Shown piece after piece: positions 38,527-46,991 of a DNA stretch of 64,000 bases. Location: NCBI GenBank assembly GCA_034522055.1, contig JAXHLS010000002.1:372001-436000 (forward strand). The letters are read 5' to 3'. The DNA is from Gammaproteobacteria bacterium (GTDB lineage Bacteria; Pseudomonadota; Gammaproteobacteria; JAABTG01). Each line of letters begins with the position of its first letter. Within the stretch, counting starts at the first letter, position 1. The notes under the pieces were generated by a model. It did no database searches and was not told the origin of the DNA. It saw nothing but the letters and a program-made list of their open reading frames with translations. A program made the position numbers and the translations under genes.

Positions 38527-40494
38527 TCAGGGCAGAAGCTCCAGGGCCACCGGAAACACCGAGTCGCCGGTGACGGCACCGCCGTCCAGGGACACCCACA
38601 GATCGGTGTTGTCGTGCAGCGCGGTGTAGTAGTTGATCTTGGCCTCGATGCGGTGGATGAACTCGATCTGCTCCCGGGCGGGCCACTCGGCCCAGTCGTC
38701 CAGGGAGACGTTCATCACCTCGCCGGTATAGGGCAGGTCCTCGATGTATTCGCGCATGTAGCCCAGATCCGCCAGGTTCTGGCCACCGGCCCCCGCCACC
38801 CGGGTGCTGCCCGGGGCGGCGGAGGGATCGCGGGACAGGCTCGCCGCCACGCTCTTGAGGTCGTTGATGAAACCACCGGGGGACAGCAGGCCTTCCTCGG
38901 CGGCCTGGAGGACGCGGCGCAACACATCCTGCATGTCGCTCAACTGGTCGCGGGTCAGCAGCACCCGCACGTCCACGGTCTGCACGTCGGGGTTCTCGAA
39001 GTCGCGGTCCACCAGCCAGGCGTCGAACACCGTGGGGGCCTGTACGCCCTGGCGTTTCTGCAGATAACGCATGCGCAGGGCATAGCCCAGGGTCTCCACC
39101 TTCTGCTGCAGGCGCGCGAGTTCACTGGCCTGCCTGGCCACCGGAGTGGTGGCGGGCACCGGCGAGGCCCCCGCTAAGGTCTTGCGTACCTGCTCGGTGA
39201 GCTGGATGGCGAGGGCCTCCAGCACGTCGCCGAACTCGTCCACGTCCCCCATGCCCACGCCGTAGTAGAAATCGCCGATGCCGGGATAGGTGGAGAGCAC
39301 GCGGTACTCGCGCTCCGCCGCGGCGTGGTCCCGGGCACCCTGAGGCGTCAGCAGGTGCATGACCCAGATGGCCACGCCCTTGTCCTGGGCCAGCTGGCGC
39401 AGGGCCCGGGTATCGAGGCCGGTGGCCGAGAGGGGGTCGCCACCGCTGCGCGGCCCGGCGTCGGTGACCAGGATGATGAAGCGTGCGTCGAAGTCCCGCC
39501 AGTCCATGTCCTCGATGGCACGCTTGATACCCGCGTAGGCATCCTCCTTGAAATCTTTGCTGGAGACCTCGGCCGGCTCCATCTCCGCCACCCGCTCGAA
39601 GAAGGTATCCGCCGCCAGTCCGCTCCGCAGATCGGCGAACTCGCGGGTGAGATAGCCGAGTTCGGGACGCACCGCCACGTTGTCGCGATAGGCGATGAGG
39701 CCGAAGCTCACCTGATTCTCCAGCTCGGCGACCTCGATGGCATCGTAGACGCCGCGCACCACTTCGCGGGTGCGGTCGATGTAGGGTCCCATGGACACCG
39801 TCGAGTCGATGACGAACACCACCCCGGAGCGGTAGTCGCGGGCCGGGGCGGCGGCCTCCTTCTCTTCCAGGGTTTTCGACTCTTCCAGGGGCACCGAGGC
39901 CACCTTGAGCATGCGCGCCTGGCGGTCTCCCAGGAACACGTCCTCGTGGTCGAGTATGGGCACCAGATAGAAATTCTCCTGGATGTCGAGGTTGGCACTG
40001 GGCTGGATGGCCGCCACCGGGGAATCCGGCCCGATCTCGCCCGCCACCGCCTCGTCATAGAGGGCCCGGTAGGTCTCCAGGTCGCGGCTGTCCACCAGCG
40101 CCTTGAGGGACTCGCGGTCGCTGAACAGCATCACCCGATCCCGGCCCAGGGGCTCGCGGAAGGCCACGGTCAGGGACTGCTGCCACTCGATGACCTGGTC
40201 CTCCGCCAGCCAGCCGAGGTTCTGGCCGTGGCTGTCGGTCCCCACCCGCACCCAGGGTGCGCCCCCCAGTTCCTGCCGCTCGTAGACATAGAGGGCGGTG
40301 AAGGGCACTACGGCGCGGGCCGCGCCGGTCGTGGACGGCTCGTCGTAGAGCACGCTGCCGGGACGGGCCACCACCCGCTGGTACAGGCTCTGCTTGCCCG
40401 GCACCAGCAGGGGCTCAGCCGCCATCACCTCGGACGGGGCGCCCGCCAGCAGCACCAGCAGCGCAACGACGATGCGAAAATATGGATACACCAT
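38527..40494 (-). CDS. Exported SH3-like/VWA-domain protein (PpkA C-terminal-like)
   Basis: I place the start at 40494 (MVYPYFRIVVALLVLL), behind AAAGGA; the ATG at 40518 overlapping the previous stop (ATGA) is an alternative. The product has 655 residues with a signal peptide ending at about A26. An SH3-like segment (45-105, ...VRVGTDSHGQNLGWLAEDQ) is followed by a VWA domain whose MIDAS reads D230-STVS with TDAG and conserved acids later. The composition recalls the C-terminal part of PpkA-type kinases, but no kinase domain is present. It lies between a Sel1 protein and an ABC pair. Confidence 0.8.
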   Translation of the reverse strand: MVYPYFRIVVALLVLLAGAPSEVMAAEPLLVPGKQSLYQRVVARPGSVLYDEPSTTGAARAVVPFTALYVYERQELGGAPWVRVGTDSHGQNLGWLAEDQVIEWQQSLTVAFREPLGRDRVMLFSDRESLKALVDSRDLETYRALYDEAVAGEIGPDSPVAAIQPSANLDIQENFYLVPILDHEDVFLGDRQARMLKVASVPLEESKTLEEKEAAAPARDYRSGVVFVIDSTVSMGPYIDRTREVVRGVYDAIEVAELENQVSFGLIAYRDNVAVRPELGYLTREFADLRSGLAADTFFERVAEMEPAEVSSKDFKEDAYAGIKRAIEDMDWRDFDARFIILVTDAGPRSGGDPLSATGLDTRALRQLAQDKGVAIWVMHLLTPQGARDHAAAEREYRVLSTYPGIGDFYYGVGMGDVDEFGDVLEALAIQLTEQVRKTLAGASPVPATTPVARQASELARLQQKVETLGYALRMRYLQKRQGVQAPTVFDAWLVDRDFENPDVQTVDVRVLLTRDQLSDMQDVLRRVLQAAEEGLLSPGGFINDLKSVAASLSRDPSAAPGSTRVAGAGGQNLADLGYMREYIEDLPYTGEVMNVSLDDWAEWPAREQIEFIHRIEAKINYYTALHDNTDLWVSLDGGAVTGDSVFPVALELLP

Positions 40495-40514
40495 GATCGG
40501 GGTCCTTTGCAGTC

Positions 40515-41090
40515 TCATTGCCATATCAGCAGCAACTGACGGGCCTCGGGGTCGCCGCGGGCCGCCGCGTCCTCGGCCCACCCCCGCAGGTTCGCCAGAT
40601 AGTCCTCGGCGATGGCGGAGCCGGCATCGGCGGCGACGCGGTACCACTTGAGGGCCTGGGCCGCGATGGGCTCGTCCACCAGGGACTGGGGATCATCCGG
40701 CCCCGTGGGATCGTACATGCGCCCCAGCATCAGCGCCGCGGCGGGATCACCCTTGCGGGCGCCATAGAAATACAGCAGGTAGGCATCGGCCAGGTGGCCC
40801 TGGGCCTGGAGTTCCCGCGCCTTGGCGAAGATGGCGTCCAGGTCCTCTTCCGATTCGCCGGCCCGCAACCGGGCGATGATGGCGCGCGCCTGGTCACCCC
40901 GCTCCCGGGCCCCGGGGTCTTCGGCCGGCGGGGTTGGCTCCGCCTCGGGGACCGGCGGCACCTCGACCATCTCCGTGGCATCGTCCCGCGTCTGCACGTA
41001 GACCAGCGCCGCCGCCAGGATCACCACGATGACGGCCACCAGGATACGCGCACCGCGACGTGACTCCTGGGTCTCGGATTGGTTATTCAT
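40515..41090 (-). CDS. Membrane-anchored Sel1-repeat protein
   Basis: The product has 191 residues. A short cytoplasmic N-terminus precedes one membrane helix (about residues 14-33), then a Pro/Glu-rich linker and Sel1-like alpha-helical repeats (HLADAYLLYFYGARKGDPAAALMLGRMYDP, AAQALKWYRVAADAGSAIAEDYL). Its stop overlaps a possible start of the VWA gene. As first gene of the operon it may recruit or organise the VWA protein and the ABC complex; this is inference from order only. Confidence 0.78.
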   Translation of the reverse strand: MNNQSETQESRRGARILVAVIVVILAAALVYVQTRDDATEMVEVPPVPEAEPTPPAEDPGARERGDQARAIIARLRAGESEEDLDAIFAKARELQAQGHLADAYLLYFYGARKGDPAAALMLGRMYDPTGPDDPQSLVDEPIAAQALKWYRVAADAGSAIAEDYLANLRGWAEDAAARGDPEARQLLLIWQ

Positions 41091-41210
41091 TCGGATCCAT
41101 TGGCGTGTGGACGGGGCCGTGGGCGGCGGTTGGGTCTGTTCTCGCCACCGGGCCGCGGGCCGTTGATGATAACCGCAATGCCCGGCAGTGCAAGGAGCGA
41201 CGGTGCAGAG

Positions 41211-42293
41211 TCAGCAGATCCCCACCCGGCAACCCAGGATGCCACAGAACAGCGCCATCCTCAGGGACACGGCCCCGCGGATCTGGGTGAAATAGGCGTT
41301 GTGGGTGGAGTTGTTCAACAGGTCGCTGAACACCTGGGTCTGGATGCGGGGATTGAGCACCATGGCGTCCTTGCGCAGATAGCTCATGCCCTCGATGAGT
41401 TCCATGCGGGTGTACTGATGGGGCGTCCCGCTGTGGATGTAGACCACGTCCAGCTCGGGCACGATATTCTGATAGGCCTTCATCTTGGAGTCCATGGGAT
41501 GGAGTTCCTCCACCAGCTGGATGGTGATCCCCGCGTCCTCCAACTGCTCGCGCTCATGACACACGAACATGTTGTCCCGGCGTTCGAAGAACACCACCCG
41601 TTCCACGGCATGGGGGAAACGGGCCAGGGCGAGGAGGAAACTGCGAATGGTGCGGGTGCGGGCATGGTGGCCGAATATGCCGATCTGCAGCGGGTTGCCG
41701 GCGGTCTTGGGGTCCAGCAGGTCGGGACGCCACTTGAAGAGGGTGTAGAGGTCCGCCATGGCGTTGGTGGGATGTTCGTCTTCGCCGTTGCCGGCGTTGA
41801 TGACCGGGATCTCGAACATGCCCACCATCTCGGTGAGTTCCTGGCCCTCGATGGTGCGCAGCACCGCGGCATCGCCGTAGGCGTTGCATAACTGCACCAG
41901 CTCGTCGGGGGCATGGCGGTGGAGGGTGATCTGGTCGACGGCCTTCTCGAAGTTGAGCAGGCTGCCACCCATGCGCAGCCACGCGGAGTTGAAGGACAGA
42001 CGGGTGTGGCTGCGGGAGTTGTCCCAGAACAGGTTGCTCAGGATCTTGCCTTCGAGGGGGTGTTCGTCGCGGGCCTTGCACTTCTCGATGACCCCCGCGA
42101 GGCGCAGTATCTGCAGCAGCAGGGGGGCGTCAAAATGGGCGATGGACAGCACGTGGCGGTTACGCAGGCGCTGCATCTGCTGCGCATCCTCCGGAATGGC
42201 GTCCACCAAGGCCTGGACGCGCGCCGGGTCCCGCACCTCGTGTTCGACACGCGCGGACCGGGTGACCGGCCCTGGCAATTCCTCTTGACTCAT
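41211..42293 (-). CDS. Divergent aspartate/ornithine carbamoyltransferase-family protein
   Basis: The start at 42293 follows GAGGAG and gives 360 residues. Family blocks are visible: LSFNSAWLRMGGSLLNF, INAGNGEDEHPTNAMADLYTLF, IGIFGHHARTRTIRSFLLAL and the C-terminal HSGTPHQYTRMELIEG. Several ATCase catalytic positions differ by eye: STRTR (E. coli 52-56) reads RSHTR, HPTQ reads HPTN, and the Lys84 loop is not recognisable. It could be a paralogue with another amino substrate or a non-catalytic relative. No pyrC or pyrI gene is adjacent. Confidence 0.78.
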   Translation of the reverse strand: MSQEELPGPVTRSARVEHEVRDPARVQALVDAIPEDAQQMQRLRNRHVLSIAHFDAPLLLQILRLAGVIEKCKARDEHPLEGKILSNLFWDNSRSHTRLSFNSAWLRMGGSLLNFEKAVDQITLHRHAPDELVQLCNAYGDAAVLRTIEGQELTEMVGMFEIPVINAGNGEDEHPTNAMADLYTLFKWRPDLLDPKTAGNPLQIGIFGHHARTRTIRSFLLALARFPHAVERVVFFERRDNMFVCHEREQLEDAGITIQLVEELHPMDSKMKAYQNIVPELDVVYIHSGTPHQYTRMELIEGMSYLRKDAMVLNPRIQTQVFSDLLNNSTHNAYFTQIRGAVSLRMALFCGILGCRVGIC

Positions 42294-42397
42294 GTTAGCT
42301 CCTCTATCGCAACGCCGGGGTGAACCGCGACGGTGAGGGTATAGGCGGCGGCAGGCACCCATGATGCCGGCACTCGAATCGCCGGTCCCGACCCGGA

Positions 42398-42428
42398 GGT
42401 GGCCGAATCACCCCTCGGCTCGGCCACC
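42398..42428. other. 9-bp perfect hairpin upstream of the carbamoyltransferase-like gene
   Basis: GGTGGCCGA (42398-42406) and TCGGCCACC (42420-42428) pair around a 13-nt loop, about 105 bp upstream of the gene start and 135 bp before marC. No U-tract follows on either strand, so it may be a regulator site or an RNA structure rather than a terminator. Confidence 0.4.
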
Positions 42429-42562
42429 GGTGTTTCCCAAACAGGCGTTGAATCATAGCGCAGTCGGACGCGCGCCTTCTATCCTGCCCCCTCCCCGGGA
42501 GATGGCTTTAGTCCCGTTCAGGAACCATACTTTTCCCACTCGGCCGCAACCCGCACCCCATC

Positions 42563-43180
42563 ATGGAAGTTGAACTGAGATCCTTTCTGTTGCTGTTCGT
42601 GTTGCTCAACCCCTTCATCCTGAGCATCTACCTGCTCGAGCTGGTGAAGGAACTGAGCCTGCGCGAGTTCTCGACGCAAATCGTCAAGGCCGCCGTACTC
42701 AGCTTCGCCATCTTCCTGGTATTCGCCTGGGCCGGTGATCGCATCTTCGCCGACGTGCTGCAGATCCGTTTCCTGGCCTTCATGATCTTCGGTGGGGTCA
42801 TTTTTCTCATCGTCGGGGTGCGCCTGATCCTCGGCATCGGCCCGCCCGTGGAGGTCCCCTCCGCCGGGCACCACGACATGTCGGGGGCCATCGCCATGCC
42901 CTTCATCGTCGGGCCCGGCACCATCAGCGCCGTGGTCATCATCAGCAGCAACCATGACTTCGGCGTCACCGTGACCACCATCACCCTGGCCATGGTGGCC
43001 GCGGTGACGGCCCTGCTGGTCCTCAAGTGGCTGCATGATTTCGTGCGCTACCGCAACGAGCGCTACGTGGAGCGCTACACGGAGATCGCCGGCCGCGTCA
43101 CCGCCCTGTTCACGGGCAGCTTCGCCATCGACATGATCCTGAAGGGCTTCGAACGCTGGATGATAGAACTCCCCCCATGA
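42563..43180 (+). CDS. MarC-family integral membrane protein
   Basis: The product has 205 residues and six predicted membrane helices in two related halves, with LFVLLNPFILSIYLLEL and AIAMPFIVGPGTISAVVIISS as the family's paired Pro/Gly motifs. MarC proteins are of unknown transport role despite their name. The gene is preceded by no clear ribosome site and is followed by a mixed heptamer array. Confidence 0.87.
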   Translation: MEVELRSFLLLFVLLNPFILSIYLLELVKELSLREFSTQIVKAAVLSFAIFLVFAWAGDRIFADVLQIRFLAFMIFGGVIFLIVGVRLILGIGPPVEVPSAGHHDMSGAIAMPFIVGPGTISAVVIISSNHDFGVTVTTITLAMVAAVTALLVLKWLHDFVRYRNERYVERYTEIAGRVTALFTGSFAIDMILKGFERWMIELPP

Positions 43181-43222
43181 GCCACACCCCACACCCAAAC
43201 GATTTCCCAGTCCCCTTTCCAC

Positions 43223-43285
43223 CATTCACTATTCACTATTCCCCTTTCCCCTTTCCCCTTTCCCCTTTCCCTTTTCCCTATTCAC
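43223..43285. repeat. Mixed heptanucleotide array (9 in-register units)
   Basis: Units in order are CATTCAC, TATTCAC, TATTCCC, CTTTCCC four times, TTTTCCC and TATTCAC. They show both the ATTCAC type seen at 25 and 61 kb and the TTTCCC type seen at 17 kb in one register, so these array types form one family. A last single CATTCAC lies at about 43290. Confidence 0.88.
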
Positions 43286-43356
43286 CTCACCATTCACTAT
43301 CCTCAATCCCCCCCCCCAATGCACCAACCCCACGGATCCGCTACCGTAGCCCCACC

Positions 43357-44022
43357 ATGACATCCCTGCTTAAATTCTTCATCGTCATCGTGCTGGTGCA
43401 GGGTGCCACGGCCGCCCTCATGGTGGGCGCCGTGGACCCGCGGTTCGAGAGCGCCTGGTTCTTCTTCGCCTCGAGCGCCTTCATCATCGCGGTGCTGGCG
43501 ACCATCTGGTTCCACACCAGGTTCAAGCGTATGAAGAACGCCGCCCGCGCCCGCACCCGCGAGGAGTTCATCGCCGAACGGGAGGCCCTGCTGCTGAAGA
43601 CCGAACGAGAGAAACGGAAGGTGGTGGAGGCCAGCCACCGGGAACGTCAGAAACTGGCGGAGCAGAGCCACCAGCAGCAGCAGCGCCTGCTGGAAGAGAG
43701 CCACCGGCGGGTGACGAGGGAGACCGGCCGCGTGCGGACCTACGCCGGCATCAAGCTGTGGGTGGCGCTGGCGGCCCTGGCCGCCCTCGGCTCCGTGCTC
43801 ATATTCGCCCAATTCATCACCTTCGGCGCCCTCGCCCTGTCTGGGGCCGGGGGCACGCTCATCGGTTACAGCCTGCGGGCCCGTCAGGGTCGCTTGGCGC
43901 CGCACCCCGAATCGCCCGCGGCCAAACCCGGCCTGCTGCACAGGCTGCTGGGACGAAGCGACGCCGCGCCCGGCAGGGGGCCATCCCCGGACTCGCAGTC
44001 GCCGCCACGGCGCCCCGAATAG
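43357..44022 (+). CDS. Membrane protein with central coiled coil
   Basis: The start at 43357 (MTSLLKFFIVIVLVQGATAA) gives 221 residues; the longer frame reads through the heptamer array. Two N-terminal membrane helices are followed by a charged coiled coil (about residues 55-118, rich in Arg/Glu/Gln with repeated SHRERQKLAEQSHQQQQ), then two more hydrophobic segments and a Pro-rich tail. It has no family I recognise. No ribosome site is obvious. Confidence 0.7.
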   Translation: MTSLLKFFIVIVLVQGATAALMVGAVDPRFESAWFFFASSAFIIAVLATIWFHTRFKRMKNAARARTREEFIAEREALLLKTEREKRKVVEASHRERQKLAEQSHQQQQRLLEESHRRVTRETGRVRTYAGIKLWVALAALAALGSVLIFAQFITFGALALSGAGGTLIGYSLRARQGRLAPHPESPAAKPGLLHRLLGRSDAAPGRGPSPDSQSPPRRPE

Positions 44023-44147
44023 CGGGGCGTCCCGGCATCGATCCGGCCATCGAGCACGGAGCGTCATGGAAGGCGGGGGCGCCGCGCGTTGCAAAATGCC
44101 ACGGAATTGCCTATTTTCCTGCGGTTTGCTCCCCATCGGACCTATCC

Positions 44148-44723
44148 ATGCCCCTGTCTACACCCCGTGCCCGCCGCCACTATCACACCCGTCGCGTCCA
44201 CTGCGAGGGCTATCTGCGCGAGGATGGCCTGTGGGATATCGAGGCCCGCTTGGGCGACACCAAGACCTACGCCTTCGACAACGACGAACGGGGCCGTGTC
44301 GAGCCTGGCCAGTTGTTGCATGGCATGGCGCTGCGACTCACCCTCGATGATGCCATGGTCATCCAGGGGGTGGAGGCGGCCATCGACCACAGCCCCTTTG
44401 ACATGTGTACGGATATCACGGACCACTACCATAGCCTGGTGGGTCTCACCATCAAGCCCGGCTTCACCCTGCGTCTGAAAGAACGTGTGGGGGGCACCCG
44501 GGGCTGCACCCACCTCACCGAGCTCATTGGCGTGATGGCCACCGTGGCCTTCCAGACCATCCATGGCTCCGGCGACCGGGCGGTGGCCGAAGGTCGCAAG
44601 GCACCGCCAGACGACGGAGGCCGCCCGGCGCACCTGGGAGGATGCCACGCCCTGGCCAGCCACAGCCCCGTGGTGGCCCTGCACTGGCCGCAACACTTCG
44701 CCGGAGAAGCGGTAGAGGGCTGA
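44148..44723 (+). CDS. DUF2889-type protein
   Basis: The start at 44148 (MPLSTPRARRHYHTRRVHCEGYLREDG) gives 191 residues. HTRRVHCEGYLREDGLWDIEARLGDTK, LHGMALRLTLDD and the GCTHLTELIGVMATVAFQTI segment are characteristic of DUF2889, whose role is unknown. Several His and Cys residues (H12-H13, and those in GCTHL) could bind a metal. It carries no signal peptide or membrane helix. Confidence 0.78.
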   Translation: MPLSTPRARRHYHTRRVHCEGYLREDGLWDIEARLGDTKTYAFDNDERGRVEPGQLLHGMALRLTLDDAMVIQGVEAAIDHSPFDMCTDITDHYHSLVGLTIKPGFTLRLKERVGGTRGCTHLTELIGVMATVAFQTIHGSGDRAVAEGRKAPPDDGGRPAHLGGCHALASHSPVVALHWPQHFAGEAVEG

Positions 44724-44828
44724 GGTCTCACCATGGCCCGCGGGATCTCCTAGAATAGGCCTTGAGCATGCGGCCCCTGGCCGGCACCCGGGCCGCCACA
44801 CCCACACCAGGACGGAGGTAAGCGGACC

Positions 44829-45134
44829 ATGGAGTCCATCAGTTTCGAGCAATGGCTGCATGCCAGCGATGCCGAGAGGAACGCCATTCTGGCCCAGTGG
44901 CAATCGGACCCCGAGGCCGGGCGGTCCATCGTCGCTGCGGTGGCGCGCCTGTTCCAGAAGGAGTGCATCTACGAGGTGAATGCCGCGGAGATCGCCCGGG
45001 AGGGCGCCTCATGGCTCATCAATGCCTATATCGATACCGACGATTACGCTTTGCTGAGCAAGCGCAAGCTGGTGAAATTCCTTGGTATTCCCATCCGTTT
45101 TCACGAGTCCAGAGGGCCCGCCACCAGCCACTGA
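44829..45134 (+). CDS. Small cytoplasmic protein of unknown function
   Basis: The product has 101 residues and a GGAGG site about ten bases upstream of the ATG. It looks helical, starting MESISFEQWLHASDAERNAI, and holds one hydrophobic stretch (SIVAAVARLFQ) that is too short to span a membrane. No domain was recognised. It precedes a short open frame and yajD on the same strand. Confidence 0.65.
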   Translation: MESISFEQWLHASDAERNAILAQWQSDPEAGRSIVAAVARLFQKECIYEVNAAEIAREGASWLINAYIDTDDYALLSKRKLVKFLGIPIRFHESRGPATSH

Positions 45135-45205
45135 CGGGGCCGCCATCGGCAAACCGGCGCCGGCCCTGTCGAACAGCACCATCGGAACCGCTCGAGGAGG
45201 TAGCC

Positions 45206-45277
45206 ATGACCCGCATCACCCGTCTCTCCATGCCGGCCCGCGCCGCCGCGCACGACCCTGGCGCGCCCGCGCCATGA
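45206..45277 (+). CDS. Possible 23-residue leader peptide coupled to yajD
   Basis: An ATG with a strong CGAGGAGG site six bases upstream opens a 23-codon frame (MTRITRLSMPARAAAHDPG then APAP). Its TGA overlaps the yajD ATG as ATGA at 45274-45277. The yajD gene itself has no good ribosome site, so translation of the leader probably delivers ribosomes to it. The peptide sequence itself shows no known attenuator pattern. Confidence 0.5.
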   Translation: MTRITRLSMPARAAAHDPGAPAP

Positions 45278-45642
45278 GTGCGCCCAAACAGCCCGACGAC
45301 AACCGCCTCGACCGCATAGTCAGGGATGCCCGACGCGACAGCGAGGAACGCGACCGCGGCTACCGCGAGCAGGCCCTCAGGATGTATCCCTGGATATGCG
45401 GGCGCTGCGGGCGCGAGTTCACCCGCGAGAACCTGCGCGAACTGACGGTCCACCACCGCGACCACAACCACGACAACAATCCCGCCGACGGCAGCAACTG
45501 GGAACTGCTGTGCCTGTACTGCCACGACAACGAGCACGCCCGGCAGCTCGAGGCCACGGGCGTGGTAGCGGGCAAGGGTGACGAGGGCTCCGCCATGACC
45601 CAGCGTCCCTTCGCCGCCCTCGGCGATCTATTCAAGAAATAG
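45274..45642 (+). CDS. yajD: YajD-type HNH nuclease-fold protein
   Basis: The product has 122 residues. The HNH motif is complete: CGRCGREF, LTVHHRDHNHDNNP and NWELLCLYCHDNEH, with four Cys for a structural Zn and the His/Asn active-site set. E. coli YajD has 115 residues and a similar layout; its biological role is not settled. The start at 45274 overlaps the stop of the upstream 23-codon frame. Confidence 0.88.
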   Translation: MSAPKQPDDNRLDRIVRDARRDSEERDRGYREQALRMYPWICGRCGREFTRENLRELTVHHRDHNHDNNPADGSNWELLCLYCHDNEHARQLEATGVVAGKGDEGSAMTQRPFAALGDLFKK

Positions 45643-45658
45643 CCCCGACGCGTCGCCG

Positions 45659-45916
45659 GTGAAACGGGCCATAGTGGGCTACCACCGGGACGACGAAGGC
45701 CACTGGGTGGCGCGCCTGGCCTGTGGCCACGACCAGCACGTACGCCATCAGCCCCCCTTCATCCAGCGCCCGTGGGTAACGAACCCTGGCGGCCGCACGG
45801 CCCATCTGGGCACCACCCTCGAGTGCCTCAAGTGCCAACGCGGCGAGCCGCGGGACCGGCCGGCGGAGCCGGAACGCCCCCCTATGCCACCGGACCCGGA
45901 CGCAACGCCCCGTTGA
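45659..45916 (+). CDS. DUF3565 small protein
   Basis: The product has 85 residues and begins with GTG at 45659. RAIVGYHRDDEGHWVARLACGHDQHVRHQPPF and the LECLKCQRGE end match DUF3565; His/Cys pairs (CGHDQH, CLKC) suggest Zn binding. The function is unknown. It starts 16 bp after yajD, with no ribosome site of its own. Confidence 0.82.
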   Translation: MKRAIVGYHRDDEGHWVARLACGHDQHVRHQPPFIQRPWVTNPGGRTAHLGTTLECLKCQRGEPRDRPAEPERPPMPPDPDATPR

Positions 45917-45941
45917 CGCCCCGGGGCGGGGCGAAGAGGGG

Positions 45942-45947
45942 TACAAT
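45942..45947 (+). promoter_or_regulatory. Possible -10 box for the PilZ gene
   Basis: TACAAT lies 55 bp upstream of the PilZ start. A TTGACG upstream is 23 bp away, too far to pair with it. Confidence 0.35.
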
Positions 45948-46002
45948 CATCCCTTTTCCAGGCCCGGCGTGGGAAAGCATCAGTCTGAAGAGGAGCCTGC
46001 CC

Positions 46003-46356
46003 ATGTCCCAACCCCCTGGCGCCGAACGCCGGATCCATCCCCGCTTTGCCGCCCACTTGCGGGTGCGGGTGCGCGACGTGGAGATGTACACCGCCAACGT
46101 CTCGCGCTCCGGCATGCAGATCGCCTGTGCCGTAACTTTAGCCACCATCATCCAGCGCGACCTGGACAGCGGCAGCCTGAGGCTGGAACTGGAATTACCC
46201 GCAGGCGGGCGCGTGGCCATGACGTCGGAAGTGCGTTATGTGGCGGAGGTGGAGGATGAACTCCTCATCGGCATCCAGCACACGGGCTTCGAGGGTGATG
46301 GAGAGGACCGCTATGAGCAGTTCTGCGCGGCGGCCTGCAAATACCGTGCCGTCTGA
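46003..46356 (+). CDS. PilZ-domain protein (cyclic-di-GMP receptor)
   Basis: The start at 46003 is preceded by GAGGAG and gives 117 residues made of a single PilZ domain. The c-di-GMP motifs are RRIHPRF (RxxxR type) near the N-terminus and NVSRSGM (D/NxSxxG). It should bind the second messenger; with no output domain it must act on a partner. The divergent GAF gene next door also looks like a signalling protein, but the two are convergently placed. Confidence 0.87.
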   Translation: MSQPPGAERRIHPRFAAHLRVRVRDVEMYTANVSRSGMQIACAVTLATIIQRDLDSGSLRLELELPAGGRVAMTSEVRYVAEVEDELLIGIQHTGFEGDGEDRYEQFCAAACKYRAV

Positions 46357-46370
46357 TGCCATGTCGCCCG

Positions 46371-46991
46371 TCAGCTGCCGCCGCCCTCGGTGGCGATGCG
46401 TTCCTCCATGGAATGGAGCAGCTCGCCGGCGAAGCGGCACAGCAGAGTCACCAGGGTGAGGTCGTCGACGGTGAAGGTATGACCCTTCACCTTGTTGAGG
46501 ATCTCCACCACGCCGAGGACCCGCCCGCCCCCCACGATAGGCGAACACAGCACGGTGTGGGTCTCGAAGCCGAAGTGGTCATCCACACTCGAGAAGAAAC
46601 GGTCGTCCTTGTGCACGTCGTCCACGATGGTGGGCTCCTGGTTCTCCACCACCCAGCCAGAGATGCCCCGACCCTTGGGCACGCGGAAACCGAAGATCTG
46701 CTCCTGCGGTATGCGCCCCATAGCCAGCACAAACACCAGGTCACCGGTGTCCTCGTCCAGGATCATCAGGGACCCATCCTCGGCGCTGATGGCATCCAGG
46801 GAACTCTTGAGGATCTGGCGCAACAGGGCCATGGTGTCCTCGGGCCCTGTGCGGCGCCGGCTCGCGTCGGCGAGGTCCTGCAGGGAGCGCACGAAATGGC
46901 GCAGCGACATCAACTCGTTGCCGAGGAGCCGGTTCTCCTCTTCCAGACGCGTCAACTCTTCGTGGAACCGCTGGGTCTCGCTTTCAGGCAC
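46371..46991 (-). CDS. GAF-domain protein with N-terminal coiled coil
   Basis: I place the start at a GTG at 46991, behind GGGAG, giving 206 residues. A coiled coil (about residues 8-45, TRLEEENRLLGNELMSLRHFV) precedes a GAF domain (AEDGSLMILDEDTGDLVFVLAMG, GISGWVVENQEPTIVDDV, THTVLCSPI...GVVEILNK). GAF domains bind small ligands or mediate dimerisation; no enzymatic output is attached. Reading frames start 5' of this GTG, but they lack a ribosome site. Confidence 0.8.
   Translation of the reverse strand: MPESETQRFHEELTRLEEENRLLGNELMSLRHFVRSLQDLADASRRRTGPEDTMALLRQILKSSLDAISAEDGSLMILDEDTGDLVFVLAMGRIPQEQIFGFRVPKGRGISGWVVENQEPTIVDDVHKDDRFFSSVDDHFGFETHTVLCSPIVGGGRVLGVVEILNKVKGHTFTVDDLTLVTLLCRFAGELLHSMEERIATEGGGS

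Noticed and set aside
45912-45947. TTGACG and TACAAT as a full promoter of the PilZ gene
   Set aside because: The spacing is 23 bp, outside the 15-19 bp range of sigma-70 promoters; only the -10 is kept, at low confidence.
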